In this document: positions 1-8,254 of the stretch, in pieces
How the letters are laid out: every line of letters begins with the position of its first letter
How positions within the stretch are numbered: position 1 is the first letter of the stretch
NCBI RefSeq assembly: GCF_005222785.1
Contig: NZ_STGH01000001.1
Coordinates: forward strand, 620,001 to 684,000
Direction: 5' to 3'
DNA length: 64,000 bases
From: Rhodobacter sp. SY28-1
Lineage (GTDB): Bacteria > Pseudomonadota > Alphaproteobacteria > Rhodobacterales > Rhodobacteraceae
The notes under the pieces: model-generated
The model's input: only the letters and a program-made list of their open reading frames with translations
Databases searched by the model: none
What the model was told of the DNA's origin: nothing
Position numbers and translations under genes: made by a program

Positions 1-1314
1 GTTCAGGGCCACGACCTGGAAGTGATGCCCGTGCAGGTGCATCGGATGGGCCATCATCGACATGTTGTGGAAGGTCAGCTGGACGCGCTCCCCGGTCCGC
101 GCGTCCACCGGACCGTGGGTGCCCCAGCTTTGCCCGTCGATGGTCCAGAGATAAGGCATCATCGACCCGCCCAGCAAAAGGGTGTCGGCGCGGTCCACCG
201 GCCGGTCCGCCAGCGGCACCAGCGCGCTGAACTGCGTCTCCTGGCTGAGGTCGCCGGAAAAGGCCGGATGCGCCGTGTCGGACGTCCCCGCAATCCGGTC
301 GATCGCTGCGCTTTTGGTGGCCAGGATGATCCCGGTCCGTTCCATCGCGCCTTCGCGAAGCGCGAGGACCGGAAAAGCCCCGCCCTCCGCCGGCAGATCC
401 AGCTCGATGTCCAGCCGCTGGCCCATGGCGAGGCCGAAGCGGCTGCCCGCGACCGGGTTGATCGGGTTGCCGTCGGTCGCCACCGCCCGTCCCTGTAGCG
501 CTCCGGTGTCGATCCAGAACACCGTCGCGGCCGAGCCGTTGATGATCCGCAACAGCACGCGACCACCTCTGTCGACGGCCACGACTTCGGGGTCGTCCAG
601 CGTGCGGGCGTTGGCGAGATAGGCGTCGAAGTTGAAGTCGTTGAGGTCCATCGCCCCCATCGACATGCCGTCCATCATGGACATGTCGTGGCCCATCCCA
701 CCCATGTCCATGCCGCCCATGTCCATTTCGCCCATGTCATGGCCCATCGCGCCCATGTCATGCGCCATGCCGCCCGTGCTACCAGTGATCTCGGCCAGCA
801 CCTCCTCGGCCGGGCGGAAGCTGAGGTCCTGGAGGAGGATCACCACCTCCTGCCGGTCGGCCGCCACATCCTCGGCCCGCCGCACGATAAGGGGCGCGGC
901 GAGAAGCTCCATCTCCTGCACCGGGATGTGGGAATGCATCCAGTGCGTGCCGGGGGTGGCGGCAAAGTCGAAGGACCGCCGTTCGCCCGCCGCAAGCGCC
1001 GGTTGCGGCATGTCTGGGACGCCATCCTGCGCGTTGGGCGGGATCTGGCCGTGCCAGTGCAGGATGGTGGGCGTGTCGAGTTCGTTGACCAGGTCCAGCC
1101 GGAACGCCTCATCCGGATTCAGGATCAGGCCGGTCGTGCCCTGGTCATTCAGGATGCCCTTCGCGCTGACGGCGCGGCCGCCGATGTCCAGCGTGCGGGT
1201 GGTGGCCCGCAACAGGCGGGGGGCGGTTTCGGCCCGCAGGCCGCGCGGAAGGAACAGGGGTGCGGCAAGGGCCGCGCTGGCGGCAAGGAAGCCGCGACGA
1301 GAGAGAGTGTGCAT
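1..1314 (-). CDS. multicopper oxidase (CopA/CueO-type), Tat-exported, 3' end outside window
   Basis: Periplasmic copper oxidase, expected to oxidise Cu(I) to Cu(II). The frame is open to the left edge, so the C-terminal cupredoxin domain and its last copper ligands are missing here. It starts with a twin-arginine signal (MHTLSRRGFLAA). The type-3/type-2 copper ligand motifs HWHGQ and HWMHSH lie about 70-120 residues in, and MAHPMHLHGHHFQ lies close to the window edge. Between cupredoxin domains (about residues 180-220) is a Met/His/Asp-rich insert with repeated HDMG and DMGGM units, a hallmark of copper-handling oxidases of this family. It is the last visible gene of a minus-strand run headed by a CopZ-like chaperone with a CueR-type operator. 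The family is secure; the exact subtype (CopA, CueO or PcoA) is not. Confidence 0.93.
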   Translation of the reverse strand, partial: MHTLSRRGFLAASAALAAPLFLPRGLRAETAPRLLRATTRTLDIGGRAVSAKGILNDQGTTGLILNPDEAFRLDLVNELDTPTILHWHGQIPPNAQDGVPDMPQPALAAGERRSFDFAATPGTHWMHSHIPVQEMELLAAPLIVRRAEDVAADRQEVVILLQDLSFRPAEEVLAEITGSTGGMAHDMGAMGHDMGEMDMGGMDMGGMGHDMSMMDGMSMGAMDLNDFNFDAYLANARTLDDPEVVAVDRGGRVLLRIINGSAATVFWIDTGALQGRAVATDGNPINPVAGSRFGLAMGQRLDIELDLPAEGGAFPVLALREGAMERTGIILATKSAAIDRIAGTSDTAHPAFSGDLSQETQFSALVPLADRPVDRADTLLLGGSMMPYLWTIDGQSWGTHGPVDARTGERVQLTFHNMSMMAHPMHLHGHHFQVVALN

Positions 1315-1368
1315 GTCAATGCTCCGAAAAGGCAGGCGCGTCCCGCGCCCGGGTCTGAAGGAAACGGT

Positions 1369-1680
1369 TCAGACCAGGCCTTTCGGCGGGCGTTCGGAGG
1401 GGTCAGGACGTTCACGATCGATCAACCGAGCCACGCGCAAGGGGGCAGGGCGGACGGTGACGAAGGGCGTGCTGACATCTTCGGGCGGGATCAGGATCGC
1501 AACGACGGCGCAGAGCTGCTTGCAGGCTTGCGCCGGGTGGCTTGAGGCAGGAATCTGATGGTCCGCCCCAAGCGTCGCATGCATCCCCACCGCCGCTGCC
1601 ATCGGGCAACCCGACTGCGCCTGGGCCATGGGCGCCAGCATCAGGGCCAGCGAGCAGATGAGGGCGAAAAAGCGCAGCAT
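1369..1680 (-). CDS. small exported hypothetical protein of the copper cluster
   Basis: About 103 residues. I start it at MLRFFALICSLALMLAPMAQA, a clear Sec signal peptide ending AQA, rather than at an upstream Met that would put charged sequence before the signal. The mature part has Cys in SGCPMAAA and in AQACKQLCAV, and a few His and Met residues, so metal binding or a disulfide is possible. It lies 54 bp upstream of the multicopper oxidase on the same strand and downstream of copZ, suggesting co-transcription and a periplasmic copper-related role. I do not recognise a named family. The function is inferred from position only. Confidence 0.6.
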   Translation of the reverse strand: MLRFFALICSLALMLAPMAQAQSGCPMAAAVGMHATLGADHQIPASSHPAQACKQLCAVVAILIPPEDVSTPFVTVRPAPLRVARLIDRERPDPSERPPKGLV

Positions 1681-1767
1681 CCGGTCCGTTCCATCTTTGC
1701 AACAAGAGTCGCAGCTTTCACCGCTGGCGGACATGATTAGGATCAAGCCCGCCAGCGCAGTTTCACG

Positions 1768-1959
1768 TCAGGCGGCGGCGAACCCGGCCTCGGCCAGCGC
1801 TTCACGCACGGTGACTTCTGGCAGCTTCGTGTCGACCGCGATTGTGCGGGCGGGCAGGTCCGGCTCGACCTTGGCCTCGGCATCGACCGAGCGGACTGCG
1901 GCGGTGACACTCCGGGCGCAGCCGCCGCAGTTCATGTTGGGGATGTGCAGGTTCAGCAT
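1768..1959 (-). CDS. copZ: heavy-metal-associated copper chaperone (CopZ-like), copy 1
   Basis: A 63-residue single HMA-domain protein that would carry Cu(I) in the cytoplasm to the P1B ATPases. It has the metal motif MNCGGCARSV near the N-terminus and the usual ferredoxin-like size. A longer frame exists upstream, but ATG at 1959 gives the standard HMA start MLNLHIPNMNC. A CueR-type operator lies about 45 bp upstream. It is paralogous to the protein encoded at 7867-8058: both have CGGCAR and end AEAG(F/Y)(A/T)AA. Variant GGC spacing is common in alphaproteobacterial CopZ. Confidence 0.88.
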   Translation of the reverse strand: MLNLHIPNMNCGGCARSVTAAVRSVDAEAKVEPDLPARTIAVDTKLPEVTVREALAEAGFAAA

Positions 1960-2002
1960 CGTCTGTCTCCTTGTGACCGGAGAGTCCGGTCCTTGTTGCC
2001 TC

Positions 2003-2033
2003 AAGATGGGGCTTCCCACCGTGGGAGGGTCAA
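2003..2033 (-). promoter_or_regulatory. CueR-type promoter/operator ahead of copZ1
   Basis: Reading the minus strand, a -35-like TTGACC is followed by a 19-bp spacer holding the dyad TCCCACGGTGGGA and then CATCTT as a -10. The long 19-bp spacing with a central dyad is the signature of MerR/CueR-activated promoters. It lies between copA1 and copZ1, so copZ1 and the genes after it can be transcribed separately. Confidence 0.75.
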
Positions 2034-2064
2034 GCCTCGCATCGAATTAATTCGCGCACGGGGG

Positions 2065-4362
2065 TCAAATTTCCGCGCGCCGCAGCCGCAGCGCATTCAG
2101 CACCACAGACAGGGACGAGGCGCTCATCGCGAAGGCGGCGAAGATCGGGCCGATCAGGATGCTGGTGAAAGGGTAGAGGAGGCCCGCCGCCACGGGCACT
2201 CCCGCCGCGTTGTAGATCAGTGCGAAGAACAGGTTCTGCCGAATGTTTCGCATCGTCGCCCGCGACAGCTTCCGCGCCCGGACTATCCCATCAAGGTTGC
2301 CCTTCACCAGCGTGAAGCCTGCACTTTCGATCGCCACATCCGCCCCGGTGCCCATCGCGATGCCTACGTCGGCCTGCGCCAGCGCCGGCGCGTCGTTGAC
2401 ACCATCCCCTGCCATCGCCACGCGATGCCCGGCCTCCTGCAGCTCGCGAATGATGCGGGCCTTGTCCTGCGGCAGCACGTCGGCACGGATTTCGTCGATT
2501 CCAAGGCGCGCGGCGACGGCCTGCGCCGTGCGGTCGTTGTCGCCGGTCGCCATGATGATCCGCAGGCCCTGCGCGTGCAGAGCCTTCAGCGCGGCTGGAG
2601 TGCTCTCCTTGACTGGGTCCGCCACGCTGACCAGCCCGGCCACCGCCCCGTCCAGCACGATGAACATCACCGTCTCGCCCTGATCACGGCGGGCATCGGC
2701 CTTGGCGACCAAAGCCTCGCCGCTGAGGTCCATGTCCTGCACCAGCCGCAGGTTGCCCAGCGCCACCGGCCGCCCGTAGACGACTCCCTTCACGCCCTTG
2801 CCGGTGATCGCCTCGAAATCGCTCGCCTCGACCATCTGCACGCCGCGTTCTTCGGCTCCGCGCACGATGGCTTCGGCCAGGGGATGCTCGGACCCACGCT
2901 CCAGAGAGGCGGCAAGGCGCAGCACCTCGGCCTCGTCGTGGCCTGGTTCGGGCAAGACCGCGATCAGGCGGGGCTTGCCCTCGGTCAGGGTGCCGGTCTT
3001 GTCGACGATCAGCGTGTCGATGGTCTCGAACCGTTCCAGCGCCTCGGCGTTTTTGATCAGCACCCCGACCTGCGCGCCGCGCCCGGTGGCGGTCATGATT
3101 GACATCGGCGTCGCGAGACCAAATGCACAGGGACAGGCGATGATAAGGACAGAGACAGCAGCGACCAGCCCGTAAGAGAGCGACGGTTCCGGCCCCCACG
3201 CCGCCCAGGCGAGAAACGCCAGAACGGCCACAGCCATGACTGCGGGCACGAACAGGCCCGCGACGTAGTCCGCGTATTTCTGGATCGGCGCCCGCGACCG
3301 TTGCGCCTTCGCGACCATCTCGACGATCTGGCTGAGCAGCGTGTCCGACCCCACCCGCGTCGCCCGGATGACCAGAGCGCCGGTGCCGTTTATCGTCGCG
3401 CCAGTCACCGGGTCATCAGTGACTTTCTCAACCGGAACCGGCTCGCCCGAGATCATGCTTTCGTCGACCGAGGACCGGCCTTCCAGCACCACACCGTCGA
3501 CCGGCACCTTCTCACCGGGCCGCACCCGCAGATGGTCGCCTACCTGCACTTTTTCCAATGGCAGTTCGGCCTCGGTCCCGTCGGGCCGGATCACCCGCGC
3601 GGTCTTGGCGGCCAAGTCCAGCAAAGCCCGGATCGCGAGGCCGGTGCCCTCGCGGGCCTGCAACTCCATCACCTGACCGACGAGGACTAGTGTGACGATA
3701 ACCGCCGCCGCCTCGAAGTAGAGGCCGACATGACCCATATCGTCCCGGAAGCCGTCGGGGAAGACATGGGGGGCAAAGACGCCCACCACGCTGAACCCCC
3801 AGGCGGCCAGGACGCCCATCGCGATCAGGCTGAACATGTTGAGCCGCCAGGTCATGAAGGACACCCAGCCCCGCACCAGGAAGGGCCAGCCGCAGTAGAG
3901 GACCACTGCAGTCCCCAAAGCCAATTCGATCCACATCGAAGGGCGTTCACCGTAGATGCCGCGCACCCAGCCAAGGCCCAGCATTGGCCCCATCGCCAGA
4001 ACAAGCAGAGGCACCGTAAACACGACCCCGACCCACATCCGCCGGGTGAAGTCCACCAGTTCCGGGTTTGGCCCCTCAACCAGCGCGCTGCTCACCTCGC
4101 GCTGCAACCCCATCCCGCAGATCGGACAAGAGCCGGGCTTGGCCTGACGCACCTCAGGATGCATCGGGCAGGTGTAGACCGGCCCGTGCCAGCCCTCGGG
4201 CACCGTGTCGAAACTGCTCTCCACGGGCTTCACAGCAACCGGCGGCTCATCCGCCGGGACCAGGGTCATCCCACAAATCGGACAGTTCCCCGGCCCGTGT
4301 TGGCGGACTTCCGGATGCATCGGGCAGGTGTAGATCCGGTGAGCATCGTGATCGTGGGTCAT
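2065..4362 (-). CDS. copper-translocating P1B-type ATPase with two N-terminal HMBD modules
   Basis: 765-residue inner-membrane metal pump. The N-terminus has no HMA fold. It has two copies of the short [19 protein letters not shown] module (about residues 11-37 and 63-88), as in CopB/SilP-like and mercury/copper resistance ATPases. The ion-path motif ACPCAFG is near residue 409, the phosphorylation motif DKTGTLTEG near 454, SEHPLAEA in the N-domain, and [10 protein letters not shown] near 652. It starts 22 bp after the cueR stop, so cueR and this gene probably form one transcript from the operator at 4871-4901. Cu(I) export fits the neighbours, but the HMBD type leaves Ag(I) or Cu(II) possible. 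Confidence 0.93.
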   Translation of the reverse strand: MTHDHDAHRIYTCPMHPEVRQHGPGNCPICGMTLVPADEPPVAVKPVESSFDTVPEGWHGPVYTCPMHPEVRQAKPGSCPICGMGLQREVSSALVEGPNPELVDFTRRMWVGVVFTVPLLVLAMGPMLGLGWVRGIYGERPSMWIELALGTAVVLYCGWPFLVRGWVSFMTWRLNMFSLIAMGVLAAWGFSVVGVFAPHVFPDGFRDDMGHVGLYFEAAAVIVTLVLVGQVMELQAREGTGLAIRALLDLAAKTARVIRPDGTEAELPLEKVQVGDHLRVRPGEKVPVDGVVLEGRSSVDESMISGEPVPVEKVTDDPVTGATINGTGALVIRATRVGSDTLLSQIVEMVAKAQRSRAPIQKYADYVAGLFVPAVMAVAVLAFLAWAAWGPEPSLSYGLVAAVSVLIIACPCAFGLATPMSIMTATGRGAQVGVLIKNAEALERFETIDTLIVDKTGTLTEGKPRLIAVLPEPGHDEAEVLRLAASLERGSEHPLAEAIVRGAEERGVQMVEASDFEAITGKGVKGVVYGRPVALGNLRLVQDMDLSGEALVAKADARRDQGETVMFIVLDGAVAGLVSVADPVKESTPAALKALHAQGLRIIMATGDNDRTAQAVAARLGIDEIRADVLPQDKARIIRELQEAGHRVAMAGDGVNDAPALAQADVGIAMGTGADVAIESAGFTLVKGNLDGIVRARKLSRATMRNIRQNLFFALIYNAAGVPVAAGLLYPFTSILIGPIFAAFAMSASSLSVVLNALRLRRAEI

Positions 4363-4384
4363 GGTGGTCTTCCTTTCTCAGGCG

Positions 4385-4840
4385 TCAGCGGACGCGATCG
4401 AAGGCCCGTGTCTTGCGCCGGTCGCGGGTCCTGGGCAGCGGAGCCACCGCCTCGGTGCTGCCCAACGTCGTCAGAATCGGGCAGTCCGGTCGGGTGTCGC
4501 CGTGGCAATGCGAGGCCAGGTGCAAAAGCGTGTCGGACATCTCCTTCAGCTCCTGCATCTTCTTCTCCAGCGCCGCGACATGGCCCAGTGCGATCTCCTT
4601 CACGCTGGCGGAGGCCCGGGTGCGGTCGCGCCAAAGGGTAAGAAGATCGTCGATCTGCTTGACCGTGAAGCCCAGGTCACGCGCGCGGCGGACAAAGCGC
4701 AGCGTCTGAAGGTCGTTGTCCGAGTAGACCCGGTAACCCGAAAGCGTCCGCGTGGCGGGGCGGATCAGGCCGGTTTCCTCATAATAGCGGATCATCTTGG
4801 CCGAGATTCCGGTGGCCTTCGCGATATCGCCGATGTTCAT
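4385..4840 (-). CDS. cueR: MerR-family copper-responsive regulator CueR
   Basis: 151 residues. The N-terminal MerR winged helix (MNIGDIAKATGISAKMIRYYEE) is followed by the FVRRARDLGFTVKQID region, a dimerisation coiled coil and a C-terminal metal loop with the pair CHGDTRPDC. That C-X7-C spacing is the CueR/CopR signature for a single +1 ion. Its own upstream region carries the most symmetric operator of the window (4871-4901), so autoregulation is likely, and copA1 follows directly. Four more matching operators lie within 6 kb. It is the obvious regulator of the copper genes. Confidence 0.93.
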   Translation of the reverse strand: MNIGDIAKATGISAKMIRYYEETGLIRPATRTLSGYRVYSDNDLQTLRFVRRARDLGFTVKQIDDLLTLWRDRTRASASVKEIALGHVAALEKKMQELKEMSDTLLHLASHCHGDTRPDCPILTTLGSTEAVAPLPRTRDRRKTRAFDRVR

Positions 4841-4870
4841 GACTCATCTCCCTTCTGGGTGACTACAAGA

Positions 4871-4901
4871 AGCCTGCGCCTTCCCATCGTTGGAAGGTCA
4901 A
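4871..4901 (-). promoter_or_regulatory. CueR-type promoter/operator ahead of cueR-copA1
   Basis: The minus strand reads TTGACC, then a 19-bp spacer starting TTCCAACGATGGGAAGG. Together with the end of the -35 this gives a perfect CCTTCC-N7-GGAAGG dyad, followed by a weak -10. It lies 31 bp upstream of the cueR ATG and inside the gap to the glutaredoxin gene. It is the clearest match in this window to the E. coli copA-type operator. Confidence 0.82.
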
Positions 4902-4921
4902 GCCCGAATTGGAGTTCGGCC

Positions 4922-5179
4922 TCAAAAGGCGTGATCAGCGGCCAGAAGCCGCCTAAGGCGCGGCAACTGCTCGGCGGCCGTGCCCCAGATTGCCTTGCCA
5001 TCGACCAAGGTGATCGGCGCGATCCGCAGGCCGGTCCGGCGACGCGCCTCTTCCGCGATGCGAGGGTTGGTCAGGTCACGCTCGACATAGTGGACTCCCT
5101 GGGCCGTCAGCCAGCGCTTCAGCGTGGCGCAGTCGGGGCAGGTGGGGGTGGTGTAGATCTCGACATGGGAATGGGACAT
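4922..5179 (-). CDS. glutaredoxin-like protein
   Basis: 85 residues with a thioredoxin fold: the redox motif TPTCPDCATLKRWL lies near the N-terminus and the cis-Pro segment is RIAPITLVDG, as in NrdH/GrxC-like glutaredoxins. It starts 11 bp after the stop of copA2 and is therefore almost certainly co-transcribed with it from the operator at 7751-7781. In copper loci such proteins plausibly reduce or buffer Cu-thiol adducts. That role is inferred from position. Confidence 0.88.
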   Translation of the reverse strand: MSHSHVEIYTTPTCPDCATLKRWLTAQGVHYVERDLTNPRIAEEARRRTGLRIAPITLVDGKAIWGTAAEQLPRLRRLLAADHAF

Positions 5180-5190
5180 CGGTGCCTCCT

Positions 5191-7713
5191 TTAGGACAGG
5201 GTTTGCGCGGATAGGGCCTCTCCCGGAGCTTGGCGCGCCGGGTTGGCAGGGGCGAAGCGCTTGAGCCGAAGCGCGTTGCCCAGCACGAAGACCGACGACA
5301 GCGCCATCGCGCCTGCGGCCAGCATCGGCGACAGAAGCGTGCCGTTCACGGGATACAACGTCCCCGCCGCAACCGGGATCAGGGCGGCATTGTAGGCGAA
5401 GGCCCAGAACAGGTTCTGCCGGATGTTACGCAGCGTGGCCCGCGACAGTCCGATGGCCTTTGGCACGCCGCCGAGGTCGCCGCCCATCAGCACCACATCG
5501 GCGCTTTCGATGGCGACATCGGTGCCAGTCCCGACGGCAAGGCCCACATCCGCCTCGGCCAGCGCCGGGGCGTCGTTGATCCCGTCGCCGACGAAAGCCA
5601 CCTTGCGGCCGCCCTCGCGCAGCGCCTTCAGCGCGGCGACCTTGCCCTCTGGCAGGACCTCGGCCACCACCTCGTCGATCCCCAATTCCCGTGCGATGGC
5701 CTCGGCCGTGCGCCGGTTGTCGCCGGTGATCATCGCGACCTTCAGGCCCAACTTGTGCAGCGCCGCGATGGCCGCAGGGGTCGTCGGCTTGATCGGATCG
5801 GCCACCGCGATCAGGCCGGCGACCTTACCGTCGATGGCGACGTAAAGCGGGGTCCGCGCGCGGCTTGCCAACACAGCCGCAGTCTGGGCAAAGTCGGCGG
5901 TCTTTAGTCCAAGCGAAGTCATGAACCTGTCGGCCCCCACCTCGACCCGCCGGTCGCCCACGCTGGCCCGGATGCCGTAGCCGGGGATCGCCTCGAAGGC
6001 GTCGGCCTCGGCCAGGATCAGCCCTTCACTCCGTGCCGCGTCGACGATGGCCGTGGCAACCGGATGCTCTGACCCCGCCTCGGCCGCCGCGACCAGCGCC
6101 AGCACGTCCGAGCGCGAGAAGCCGGGGGCGAGGATGAGGTCGGTGAGCAAGGGGCGGCCTTCGGTCAGCGTCCCGGTCTTGTCCAGCGCGACGACGTCCA
6201 CCGAGGTCAGGCTCTGCAAGGCCTCGCCGTTCCGGAACAGGACGCCCATCTCGGCCGCGCGGCCGGTGCCGACCATGATCGAGGTCGGCGTGGCCAGGCC
6301 CATCGCACAGGGGCAGGCGATGATCAGGACGGCGACGGCGTTGACCAGCGCGAAGGTGATCGCCGGGTCAGGCCCCCAGACCCACCAGACGCCGAAGGTC
6401 AGCGCGGCGGCCAGCATCACGGCAGGCACGAACCAGGCCGTGACCCTGTCGACCAGCGCCTGGATCGGCAGCTTCGCCCCTTGCGCGCTTTCGACCATGC
6501 GGATGATCTGCGACAGCATCATGTCGGCGCCGACCTTCTCGGCCCGGTAGGTGAAGCTGCCGGTCTTGTTGATCGTTCCGCCGGTGACGGGCGCGCCTTC
6601 GCCCTTCTGCACCGGCACTGGTTCACCCGAGATCATCGCCTCGTCCACGAACGACGACCCGGTTAGCACCGTGCCGTCCACCGGTACCCGGTCGCCGGGG
6701 CGGACCTGGACCACATCGCCCGGCTGCACCTCGTCCAGCGCGACATCGACGAACTCCGCCCCGCGCTGGACGCGGGCGGTCTTGGCCTGAAGGCCCATTA
6801 ACCGGCTGATCGCCTCGGAAGTGCGGCCCTTGGCCTTGGCCTCCAGGAAACGGCCCAGCAGGATCAGCGTGACGATGACGGCCGAGGCCTCGAAATAGAC
6901 GTTCGCCGTGCCCTGCGGCAGCAGCCCCGGCGCGAACGTCGCCACGACCGAATAGGCCCAGGCGGCGGTGGAGCCGAGGACGACCAGCGAGTTCATGTCG
7001 GGCGCCAGCCGCAGCAGCGCCGGAACGCCCTTGCGGTAGAAGCGCAGGCCGGGGCCGAACTGCACGATGGTTGCCAGCGCGAAATACAGCAGGTAAAGCG
7101 GCGTCCGCCCCACGCTCATCGCCAGCCAGTGGTGCAAGGCGGGGATCAGGTGGCTGCCCATCTCCAGCAGGAAGATCGGCAGCGTCAGCCCGCCTGCGAT
7201 CAGAAGGTCACGCTTCAGGCGGCCCTGCTCCTCCTCGCGCGCTGCGGCCTTGTCCGTGGCATCGATCTTCGCGGCCTGCGGCTCATACCCCGCCCCGCGG
7301 ATGGCGGCTTCGATGGCCCTGGCCATCGTTGGCGAGCCATCGGTGGCCTGCACCGTCGCCCGCTCGGTCGCAAGGTTGACCGAGGCCGACAGCACGCCCG
7401 GCACCGCGGCAATCGCCTTTTCCACCCGCAGCACGCAGGAGGCACAGGTCATGCCCTCGATCCCGACCTCCAGCGTCGCGGCCTCGACATCATAGCCGGT
7501 GCCCCGGATCGCAGCGACGACCGCCTCGCGCACCGGCGCGCCGTCGTAGCGGATATCGGCACGTTCCGTCGCCAGGTTGACCGAGGCCGAGGCCACTCCC
7601 GGAACCTTCGCAATAGCCTTCTCGACCCGGGCCACGCAGGACGCGCAGGTCATGCCGGTGATGCCGAGGCTGTCGTGGAGTGTCGGGGACGGGCTGTCGA
7701 TGACGTCCTTCAT
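5191..7713 (-). CDS. copA: Cu+-exporting P1B-ATPase CopA with two HMA domains
   Basis: 840-residue cytoplasm-to-periplasm Cu(I) pump. Two N-terminal HMA domains carry [14 protein letters not shown] (about residues 19-32) and [14 protein letters not shown] (about 85-98). The ion-path motif is [11 protein letters not shown] near 468, the phosphorylation site [11 protein letters not shown] near 509, SEHPVATAI follows, and the hinge [16 protein letters not shown] is near 712. The domain order is that of canonical CopA, distinct from the HMBD-type pump at 2065-4362. The gene has its own CueR-type operator about 40 bp upstream, and a glutaredoxin follows in the operon. Confidence 0.95.
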   Translation of the reverse strand: MKDVIDSPSPTLHDSLGITGMTCASCVARVEKAIAKVPGVASASVNLATERADIRYDGAPVREAVVAAIRGTGYDVEAATLEVGIEGMTCASCVLRVEKAIAAVPGVLSASVNLATERATVQATDGSPTMARAIEAAIRGAGYEPQAAKIDATDKAAAREEEQGRLKRDLLIAGGLTLPIFLLEMGSHLIPALHHWLAMSVGRTPLYLLYFALATIVQFGPGLRFYRKGVPALLRLAPDMNSLVVLGSTAAWAYSVVATFAPGLLPQGTANVYFEASAVIVTLILLGRFLEAKAKGRTSEAISRLMGLQAKTARVQRGAEFVDVALDEVQPGDVVQVRPGDRVPVDGTVLTGSSFVDEAMISGEPVPVQKGEGAPVTGGTINKTGSFTYRAEKVGADMMLSQIIRMVESAQGAKLPIQALVDRVTAWFVPAVMLAAALTFGVWWVWGPDPAITFALVNAVAVLIIACPCAMGLATPTSIMVGTGRAAEMGVLFRNGEALQSLTSVDVVALDKTGTLTEGRPLLTDLILAPGFSRSDVLALVAAAEAGSEHPVATAIVDAARSEGLILAEADAFEAIPGYGIRASVGDRRVEVGADRFMTSLGLKTADFAQTAAVLASRARTPLYVAIDGKVAGLIAVADPIKPTTPAAIAALHKLGLKVAMITGDNRRTAEAIARELGIDEVVAEVLPEGKVAALKALREGGRKVAFVGDGINDAPALAEADVGLAVGTGTDVAIESADVVLMGGDLGGVPKAIGLSRATLRNIRQNLFWAFAYNAALIPVAAGTLYPVNGTLLSPMLAAGAMALSSVFVLGNALRLKRFAPANPARQAPGEALSAQTLS

Positions 7714-7750
7714 GGTGGGAATCCTTTCGATGCGAGATGCGTCGAATCAG

Positions 7751-7781
7751 GTTCTGGGGCTTCCAACGATGTCAGGGTCAA
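7751..7781 (-). promoter_or_regulatory. CueR-type promoter/operator ahead of copA-glutaredoxin
   Basis: The minus strand reads TTGACCCTGACATCGTTGGA, followed by a weak -10 (CAGAAC) at 19-bp spacing. The left arm of the dyad is degenerate (CTGACA) and the right arm TTGGAA is kept. Nearly the same 20-bp string occurs on the plus strand at 8168, ahead of the MFS gene. Confidence 0.7.
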
Positions 7782-7866
7782 GCGCCTTGTCGCGGCCCTG
7801 TCCAGGAAAGGAAACGGGCCGGGAAATGGTTCCCGGCCCACTCCGTCAGCTGCTTGTCCGTTGGGT

Positions 7867-8058
7867 TCAAGCGGCGGTGTAACCCGCCTCGGCCACAGCG
7901 GCCTTGATGGCTTCGGGCTTGGCCGAAGTCTCGATCCGCACGCTGCGGGCGGGGACATCGGTCACGACCTCGGCCGCCGGATCGACGGATTTGATCGCGG
8001 CGGTCACGCCCCGGGCGCAGCCGCCGCAGGTCATTCCGGGAAGGGTAAGTTCAAGCAT
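7867..8058 (-). CDS. copZ: heavy-metal-associated copper chaperone (CopZ-like), copy 2
   Basis: 63 residues, a single HMA domain (MLELTLPGMTCGGCARGV) ending VAEAGYTAA. It is a close paralogue of the protein at 1768-1959, sharing length, the CGGCAR motif and the C-terminal AEAG pattern. It has its own CueR-type operator (8102-8132) and is separated from copA by about 150 bp containing the copA operator, so it is a monocistronic member of the same regulon. It should supply Cu(I) to CopA or return it to CueR. Confidence 0.9.
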   Translation of the reverse strand: MLELTLPGMTCGGCARGVTAAIKSVDPAAEVVTDVPARSVRIETSAKPEAIKAAVAEAGYTAA

Positions 8059-8101
8059 GTTCAGGTCCTTTCATCACGTTCGGCAAAGGTGCCGTTGCGC
8101 C

Positions 8102-8132
8102 GAGATGGGGTTTTCCAGTGTTGGAAGGTCAA
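8102..8132 (-). promoter_or_regulatory. CueR-type promoter/operator ahead of copZ2
   Basis: The minus strand reads TTGACC, then TTCCAACACTGGAA (arms TTCCA and TGGAA), then CATCTC as -10 with 19-bp spacing. It lies back to back with the plus-strand operator at 8168, with about 35 bp between the two TTGACC elements. Confidence 0.75.
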
Positions 8133-8167
8133 CACCCCCACCCTGAAAAAAACTTCGGACCAGGTGC

Positions 8168-8198
8168 TTGACCCTGACAGCGTTGGAACCGCGACGAC
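8168..8198 (+). promoter_or_regulatory. CueR-like operator facing the MFS transporter gene
   Basis: The plus strand reads TTGACCCTGACAGCGTTGGA, differing from the copA operator at 7751-7781 by a single base over these 20 positions. No good -10 is visible at 19-20 bp spacing, so promoter strength is uncertain. The position, 57 bp before the MFS ATG at 8255, suggests the pump belongs to the copper/MerR regulon. Confidence 0.6.
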
Positions 8199-8254
8199 AG
8201 GGAGGACCGGGCGATTCGCCCCGGCACAACCCCTGTCTTCGAAGGACTAAAACC

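Noticed and set aside
1945-3102. Long plus-strand frame antisense to the P-type ATPase
   Set aside because: Arg/His-rich translation without family motifs. The opposite strand has a complete ATPase with DKTGT and GDGVNDAP.
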